Shown one piece after another: positions 60,012 through 64,000 of a stretch of DNA of 64,000 nucleotides (positions are counted from its first letter, which is position 1; each line of letters opens with the position of its first letter). The stretch is taken from positions 1 through 64,000 of the IMG/VR virus record IMGVR_UViG_3300005527_000050. One strand, given 5' to 3'. The position numbers and the translations under genes were made by a program. The notes below the pieces were generated by a model. The model made no database searches. It saw nothing but the letters and a program-made list of their open reading frames with translations, and was not told where the DNA came from. The stretch is from a virus.

Positions 60012-60287
60012 ATGACTGATAAAACACCAGAATTTATAGATCCAAAACAATATCCAGATTTTTGGGAACAGATGAAAAACTTCAAGGAGTTTGCTAAGTC
60101 TGTTGGTCAAGATGCTGTAGAAGGAGATGGAATTTTTGTCTCGGAAGAAAAAAGAAAAAAAAGAGAAGAGGTTTGTATTAATTGTTCTCAATTTAATCCA
60201 GAAAGTAAAAGATGTTATCTTTGCGGATGTTATATGGAGGTCAAATGGAAGTTTAAGTCTGCTGACTGTCCGATTAATATGTGGTGA
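60012..60287 (+). CDS. Cysteine-rich protein, DUF6171-like
   Basis: This 91-residue protein has an N-terminal helical half (YPDFWEQMKNFKEFAKSVGQ) and a C-terminal CINCSQFNPESKRCYLCGCYMEVKW...DCP with six cysteines, a zinc-ribbon-like pattern as in DUF6171 proteins. Function unknown. Confidence 0.7.
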   Translation: MTDKTPEFIDPKQYPDFWEQMKNFKEFAKSVGQDAVEGDGIFVSEEKRKKREEVCINCSQFNPESKRCYLCGCYMEVKWKFKSADCPINMW

Positions 60288-60291
60288 TCGC

Positions 60292-60320
60292 TTGACAAAT
60301 TCCTAAATATCCAGTATTGT
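60292..60320 (+). promoter_or_regulatory. Host-type promoter with embedded late-like motif
   Basis: TTGACA (60292-60297), a 17-base spacer and TATTGT (60315-60320) lie 21 bases before the ATG at 60342. The spacer holds CCTAAATA (60302-60309), the same arrangement as at 2702-2729. Confidence 0.72.
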
Positions 60321-60341
60321 AGACGGACATCATATAAAACC

Positions 60342-60731
60342 ATGAAAAAACTACTACTTTTACCTCTAGTTTTCTCATTGTTCTCAGTGCCTGTAAAGGC
60401 TCAACAAGTTAATGACTATCAGACCTGCACAAAGTATCGTGAGGTCTATAATCCTGGATATTACGACGCAAATGGAAATTATGTTCAAGGAAATGTTTCT
60501 ACTCAGTCATACCAAGTCCCTTGCGGAACTGGACCCATCAATTATCAGCCACGCGGAACTGTTTACAGTCGGGGTTATTATAATCGCGGCGGTTATTGTA
60601 ATCCTACGCAGAGTGCGCTAGGCGCACTTCTAGGGGGTGGTGTGGGTGCTGCACTGTCTAGAGGTGATGGAAGATGGTGGGCGGTCCCTGTAGGCGCTGC
60701 CGTGGGCGGTGCAATGTTTGGATGTAACTAA
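60342..60731 (+). CDS. Secreted glycine-zipper protein
   Basis: This 129-residue protein has a clear signal peptide (LLLPLVFSLFSVPVKA, cleavage after KA) and a Tyr/Gly-rich middle. A C-terminal glycine zipper (LGALLGGGVGAALS and VGAAVGGAMFG) resembles 17-kDa surface-antigen type proteins that insert in membranes. It may act at the envelope of the host cell. Driven by the 60292 promoter. Confidence 0.78.
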   Translation: MKKLLLLPLVFSLFSVPVKAQQVNDYQTCTKYREVYNPGYYDANGNYVQGNVSTQSYQVPCGTGPINYQPRGTVYSRGYYNRGGYCNPTQSALGALLGGGVGAALSRGDGRWWAVPVGAAVGGAMFGCN

Positions 60732-60732
60732 C

Positions 60733-61029
60733 ATGAATCTCTTCAACTATAAACATCGTGAAGACTTTGGGGATGAGTGGTATATTCAACTTCTGAATAC
60801 TGGAAGGCATGTTCCAAAGTTCATGAAGAACTGGTCACTTCTACAAGCATCAGTCAGTTGGAATGACTATCCTGGATGGCCTTATCTTCAAATCACATTT
60901 GGATCTAATGGTTTCTTTAGTATTCTTTTGTGGGTTTATAAGTTTGGATTAGATGTAGATATTCTTTCCCGTACTTGGAGATGGGATCATGTGGAGAACA
61001 TAGATGAAAACGAAATTGAACTGGTTTGA
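60733..61029 (+). CDS. Protein of unknown function
   Basis: The start is ATG 60733, one base after the previous stop, giving 98 residues rather than the 60709 form. Aromatic-rich (WSLLQASVSWNDYPGWPYLQITFG, FFSILLWVYKFGLDV). No family is recognised. Confidence 0.68.
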   Translation: MNLFNYKHREDFGDEWYIQLLNTGRHVPKFMKNWSLLQASVSWNDYPGWPYLQITFGSNGFFSILLWVYKFGLDVDILSRTWRWDHVENIDENEIELV

Positions 61030-61357
61030 GTATTACTTCGGTCATTGTTTCCAGACTGGATGGAGAGAAATCTGGAATAACTTTAAGATGTGGAGAGATC
61101 TGATCAGTGGAAACTATGATGATTATGCTATACTGAGTCAAGATGATCCATACGAAGAATGTTATAATTGGTTTTGGACAAGTATCAACCTAGATGAAAC
61201 CTATCCCAAAGAATTTCTTGAGTATCTGATGGAAATGTGTGATAGAATTGATAGAGGTGAAGAGAAAGTATATCCACTTGATGAAGACTTTTTTGATAGA
61301 ATAAAAGAACTTACTGATGGTGTTGATGTAGATTTGTTTGATGATGAGGACACTTGA
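61004..61357 (+). CDS. Acidic protein of unknown function
   Basis: This 117-residue protein overlaps the previous gene by 26 bases. It has a Trp- and Tyr-rich N-terminal part (WFEYYFGHCFQTGWREIWNNF) and a very acidic C-terminus. It ends before a hairpin-promoter region. Confidence 0.68.
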   Translation: MKTKLNWFEYYFGHCFQTGWREIWNNFKMWRDLISGNYDDYAILSQDDPYEECYNWFWTSINLDETYPKEFLEYLMEMCDRIDRGEEKVYPLDEDFFDRIKELTDGVDVDLFDDEDT

Positions 61358-61371
61358 TGAGCTGTCCATTG

Positions 61372-61399
61372 ACCCTTGACTTCTGTGGTCAAGGGTTTT
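61372..61399 (+). terminator. Hairpin terminator overlapping a promoter
   Basis: A perfect 9-bp stem ACCCTTGAC/GTCAAGGGT (61372-61380 with 61388-61396) has a 7-base loop and a short T run (TTT). It shares bases with the TTGACT promoter listed next. Confidence 0.6.
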
Positions 61400-61404
61400 A
61401 CTAT
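61376..61404 (+). promoter_or_regulatory. Host-type promoter inside a terminator stem
   Basis: TTGACT (61376-61381), a 17-base spacer and TACTAT (61399-61404) lie 22 bases before the ATG at 61427. The -35 box forms part of the hairpin stem. Confidence 0.6.
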
Positions 61405-61426
61405 AGCCATATAAATCTCCAGATTC

Positions 61427-62008
61427 ATGACTTACGAAGCCACTCTGAAAGTTAAGTTTGATACCAAATTCGTCAATCATTCCACCTATGGTGTATATGA
61501 TGATGAGATTCTTCCTGAAGAACATTATACTTTTGAGATTCCTGTTGACGACATCAATACCATTCAACTCTTTCGTTTCTTTGGAACGATTGCCCGCACG
61601 ATGGGACATAATGAACTCGGTATTATGAAAGGTGCTTGTTCACTTGCATTTAATGATATGCGTAGTGAAGAGGACATGAAGAAGATTGCGGAAGAATTTG
61701 ATCTGAAACTTTCTGAAGATTATTCTAAAGAACTTTGTGAGAATGAAAAAGAAATTCTCAAACTGAAATTTGAGATCAGTGATTTGAAAGCTAAACTTTC
61801 TCGCCTTGAACAACCAGAGAATCCTCAATATACTGATGAAGAAATAGATGCAATGACAGAGGATCAAATGAAACATTGGAAAGGTCTTGTTCCTGGTAGT
61901 TATGCTGCTGTTGAAAATGGATGTAAGTGTCCTGTAATGGATAATGAAGAAATGCCTGATGATCGTAAATGGGTGAATGGTGATTGCCCTCTTCATGGTA
62001 AAAAGTGA
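61427..62008 (+). CDS. Protein of unknown function with coiled coil
   Basis: This 193-residue protein has an N-terminal beta-rich domain (YEATLKVKFDTKFV, HYTFEIPVDDI), a coiled coil at about 105-130 (EILKLKFEISDLKAKLSRLE) and a C-terminal segment with CKCPVM...DCP that could bind a metal. No family is recognised. Confidence 0.7.
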   Translation: MTYEATLKVKFDTKFVNHSTYGVYDDEILPEEHYTFEIPVDDINTIQLFRFFGTIARTMGHNELGIMKGACSLAFNDMRSEEDMKKIAEEFDLKLSEDYSKELCENEKEILKLKFEISDLKAKLSRLEQPENPQYTDEEIDAMTEDQMKHWKGLVPGSYAAVENGCKCPVMDNEEMPDDRKWVNGDCPLHGKK

Positions 62009-62292
62009 TGAGAACTGATCAAGAAATCCTTGATAATGCAGCACTCAAGGTATCACAAATCCTTCGAATCTCTGTAGGAGAGATTGATAAGACCAAGTTC
62101 GTGTATTTGTATACTTTACTCTACAACATGATGGGTCAGGGCCCAGATGGTCAACCTTGTGAGGAAGGTGATCTAAACATGAGACACTGGTTGAATACTC
62201 ACAATAGCCACTTGGGATTCTGTCCTGCAGCCCGCTTGACGGATGAGGGTTCTATGCGTATGATCATCTCATATCTTGAGAGTTTCCTATGA
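62008..62292 (+). CDS. MbcA/ParS/Xre-type antitoxin-like protein (DUF2384-like C-terminus)
   Basis: The start is the ATG overlapping the previous stop, giving 94 residues. The C-terminal half, HWLNTHNSHLGFCPAARLTDEGSMRMIISYLESF, matches the helix pattern of DUF2384 antitoxins (W-L-x-T...G...L...E). No RES or PIN toxin follows, so a lone regulator or anti-toxin from phage is likely. Confidence 0.65.
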   Translation: MRTDQEILDNAALKVSQILRISVGEIDKTKFVYLYTLLYNMMGQGPDGQPCEEGDLNMRHWLNTHNSHLGFCPAARLTDEGSMRMIISYLESFL

Positions 62293-62474
62293 AACCCAAC
62301 TTCCGTAAAGTTCTAGAAATGGCACTTGAAGAAGGTGTCCGTTTCGGTTATCATCGTGCCCACAAACATGTAGAGAATCCACACGAAGATGCAGTGGTTG
62401 ATCTTGTTGTGGAGGGTGCGATGAACTCTATTTACGAATGGTTTGAATTTGAGGAGAATCATGTCTCTAATTGA
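62289..62474 (+). CDS. Small helical protein of unknown function
   Basis: This 61-residue acidic protein (KVLEMALEEGVRFGYHRAHKH) overlaps the previous gene by ATGA and the next by 14 bases. No family is recognised. Confidence 0.68.
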   Translation: MKPNFRKVLEMALEEGVRFGYHRAHKHVENPHEDAVVDLVVEGAMNSIYEWFEFEENHVSN

Positions 62475-62670
62475 TACACTAGAATACTTCATTGATGATA
62501 CCAGAGCACGTTGTTCTGATATTGAATGGGAGATCCGTGAGGAAGGTAACTATGCTCATGAAGAAGACCATACATCACGATTTGATTACTTCTGTGAAGA
62601 GTATGATGAGGCTAAAGCACGTTTAGATGATCTCATGCAAATCAAATCTATTATTGAGGCACAACAATGA
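62461..62670 (+). CDS. Small acidic protein of unknown function
   Basis: The start used is ATG 62461 rather than 62443 in the same frame. The 69-residue protein is helical (LIDTLEYFIDDTRARCSDIEWEI, EAKARLDDLMQIKSIIEA). It overlaps the next gene by four bases. Confidence 0.66.
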   Translation: MSLIDTLEYFIDDTRARCSDIEWEIREEGNYAHEEDHTSRFDYFCEEYDEAKARLDDLMQIKSIIEAQQ

Positions 62671-62927
62671 AAATCAAATTTAACGGACACTCTCCCACTG
62701 AATGTGAGGTAGAGTTTGACAAAGACGACCAAGTGCGCCTGTTTGAGATTATGAAACAAGAGTTTATTGAACATATTACTTACTCTAAGTTTAGTAATCT
62801 CAGTTATCCTACACACACTGAACGACAACTCGAAAACTTCTGTAAAAATTATGGTGTAGACATCGAGTATTCAAAAGACCGTATAGCATTCTTCACTGCC
62901 CTTATCAAGGAGATGAAATTCCAATGA
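62667..62927 (+). CDS. Small protein of unknown function
   Basis: This 86-residue protein has an N-terminal beta pair (KIKFNGHSPTECEVEFD) followed by helices. It overlaps the next gene by ATGA. Confidence 0.66.
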   Translation: MKIKFNGHSPTECEVEFDKDDQVRLFEIMKQEFIEHITYSKFSNLSYPTHTERQLENFCKNYGVDIEYSKDRIAFFTALIKEMKFQ

Positions 62928-63253
62928 GCGGAGGACACTTTGGAAACTGCGGTTATGATTACTACAAGGTATCTCAGTTTGCTGATGAGTTGGAAGTAGA
63001 AATCCAGGACAAAAAGGATGAGTATGGGCATTCCTATAACTTTTCACCAGAAACTATCAACTACTTGAGGAATCAACTTATTCCGATGCGTAAGATGGCA
63101 GAGATCATGAGGCACATTGATTATCTGTATTCGGGTGATCATGGTGAAGATAGTTTTATGTATCGTGTAAAAGAAGTTGAGAAACACTGGAAAGAGTGTG
63201 AAGACCTTGCTACTCGTATGGATGAATGGAATGAAACTGGAGACGGCGTATGA
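62924..63253 (+). CDS. Phage-type small protein with SGGHF start
   Basis: This 109-residue protein opens with SGGHFGNCGYDYYKVSQFADELE, a pattern often seen at the start of a widespread phage protein of unknown role, followed by long helices. It ends with a four-base overlap with the next gene. Confidence 0.68.
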   Translation: MSGGHFGNCGYDYYKVSQFADELEVEIQDKKDEYGHSYNFSPETINYLRNQLIPMRKMAEIMRHIDYLYSGDHGEDSFMYRVKEVEKHWKECEDLATRMDEWNETGDGV

Positions 63254-63507
63254 CCACACGAATTGAACTCAAACCAGTCTGTATTACCTACAGAAAACAT
63301 GTCATATTCACTCCTACAGCAGAAATGTTTGAGGATTGGGATGTAGAACCCACACAGGAAGGATTTGAGGAGTATGTAATTCAAGAGTTTCTAGATGAGA
63401 TGTGGTGGGAGTTGAGTAACAAGAGTGCTAACACTCCTATGGACTATGTTGATCTTGATACTCTAGACGAGAACATTGAGTTTGATTGGGGTGAATATGA
63501 TGAGTGA
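63250..63507 (+). CDS. Acidic protein of unknown function
   Basis: This 85-residue very acidic protein has a beta start (IELKPVCITYRKHVIFTP) and Trp-containing helices (FLDEMWWELSN). It overlaps the next gene by 11 bases. Confidence 0.66.
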   Translation: MTTRIELKPVCITYRKHVIFTPTAEMFEDWDVEPTQEGFEEYVIQEFLDEMWWELSNKSANTPMDYVDLDTLDENIEFDWGEYDE

Positions 63508-63799
63508 AGATATGCCTTGGGTGATTGGATTGTCTGATGAGGAAGTCCAAGAACTTCGTAAGAATAAACAAGAACTCACAGAATACGGAAAGAATAAGAT
63601 CCGAAAACTTTTGGATGAATATTCTAAACAAAACAAGAAACCAACTCTATGGGAAATTATGAGAGACCAACTTGGTTTCTCTATAGATATGTGTGATGAA
63701 ATTGTAGATGCAGTTGAAGGATGGCTTCCCCCTCAACACGAAACTAACGACTATCAATGGAATAAATGTATTGACTTAATGAAGGAGAAGTTGAGATGA
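63497..63799 (+). CDS. Protein of unknown function
   Basis: The start is one of the two tandem ATGs at 63497 and 63500; the longer form from 63476 is less likely. The protein of about 100 residues is helical (GLSDEEVQELRKNKQELTEYG, TLWEIMRDQLGFSIDMCDEIVD). No family is recognised. Confidence 0.66.
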   Translation: MMSEDMPWVIGLSDEEVQELRKNKQELTEYGKNKIRKLLDEYSKQNKKPTLWEIMRDQLGFSIDMCDEIVDAVEGWLPPQHETNDYQWNKCIDLMKEKLR

Positions 63800-64000
63800 C
63801 GAATCAAGAAACAATCGAAGAGAATAGAATAACAGCTGCTCAAAGATACTTTAAAAAAGTAGAAGAGTCTTTGCAACGCAGACGAATTCAAACTGAAATT
63901 GAAGAAATTGGTGAATACTCCAACTTACTTGCAAAGACTAATGGAGTAAAGTCTATTGCTAAGTTGAAAGAAAAACATAGAGAAAACCTTTCTTCAGTGG
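63796..64000 (+). CDS. Helical protein of unknown function (cut by right edge)
   Basis: The gene starts at an ATG overlapping the previous stop and runs off the window after 68 codons. The visible part is charged and helical (QRYFKKVEESLQRRRIQTEIEEIGEY). Confidence 0.65.
   Translation, partial: MTNQETIEENRITAAQRYFKKVEESLQRRRIQTEIEEIGEYSNLLAKTNGVKSIAKLKEKHRENLSSV

Noticed and set aside
1-64000. CRISPR arrays, insertion sequences, integrase or attachment sites
   Set aside because: No regularly spaced repeats, transposase motifs or integrase motifs were found; the repeats seen are pairs inside paralogous genes.

Overview
The window is a 64 kb piece of a T4-like cyanophage genome, a large myovirus of marine Synechococcus or Prochlorococcus. 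The evidence is a viral photosystem II psbD, cyanophage auxiliary genes (speD, phoH, thyX, glutaredoxin, thioredoxin), the T4 replication and late-transcription set in T4 order (33-59-32), T4 baseplate genes (53, 48, 4, 54-like, 26, 51, 27-like, 5), four tRNA genes, tight ATGA-type gene overlaps and T4-type late promoters (TATAAATA and variants). There is no integrase, attachment site, insertion sequence or CRISPR array.

Layout. 0-1 kb: psbD, cut by the left edge and closed by a terminator. 1-9 kb: a plus-strand run of small, mostly unassigned genes with one tRNA-Ala, a fucosyltransferase-like enzyme and a radical SAM protein. 9-11 kb: two tandem tail-collar fibre genes with their own late promoters, plus a fibre-assembly-like gene. 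11-19 kb: a cassette of sugar or protein modification enzymes: a twin 2OG-Fe(II) oxygenase, four GT25-like glycosyltransferases, a short DegT-type aminotransferase, a second 2OG oxygenase, an amidinotransferase and a NodU-type carbamoyltransferase. 19-26 kb: small genes with an AbrB-like protein, an HNH endonuclease, glutaredoxin, speD and thyX. 26-28 kb: two tandem GT2 glycosyltransferases. 28-32.4 kb: phoH, a PD-(D/E)XK nuclease, gp33, gp59, two DUF1825-like genes and gp32.

32.4-37.3 kb: a minus-strand baseplate block (gp53 with a large insertion, gp48, an unassigned protein, gp4) read from a minus-strand late promoter. 37.4-50.9 kb: plus-strand hub, spike and virion genes, including proteins with SleB-like and M23-like wall-hydrolase domains and several duplicated genes. 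50.9-53.1 kb: small genes, tRNA-Ile(UAU), -Leu(UAA) and -Thr(UGU), a possible 2OG oxygenase and a Mom-like DNA-modification enzyme. 53.2-59.7 kb: one giant 2169-residue fibre gene ending in an S74-type chaperone. 59.7-64 kb: small conserved genes, the last one cut by the right edge.

How it fits together (inference). Host-like consensus promoters (TTGACA, 16-18 bp spacer, TATAAT-like) drive the small-gene and replication clusters. Late promoters, served by gp33 and presumably a gp55 encoded elsewhere, drive the virion genes. The most unusual content is the 11-19 kb cassette. Its set of amidino-, carbamoyl-, amino- and glycosyl-transfer enzymes with hydroxylases, directly after tail-fibre genes, suggests decoration of a virion protein, a glycan or another phage product with an unusual modified sugar.
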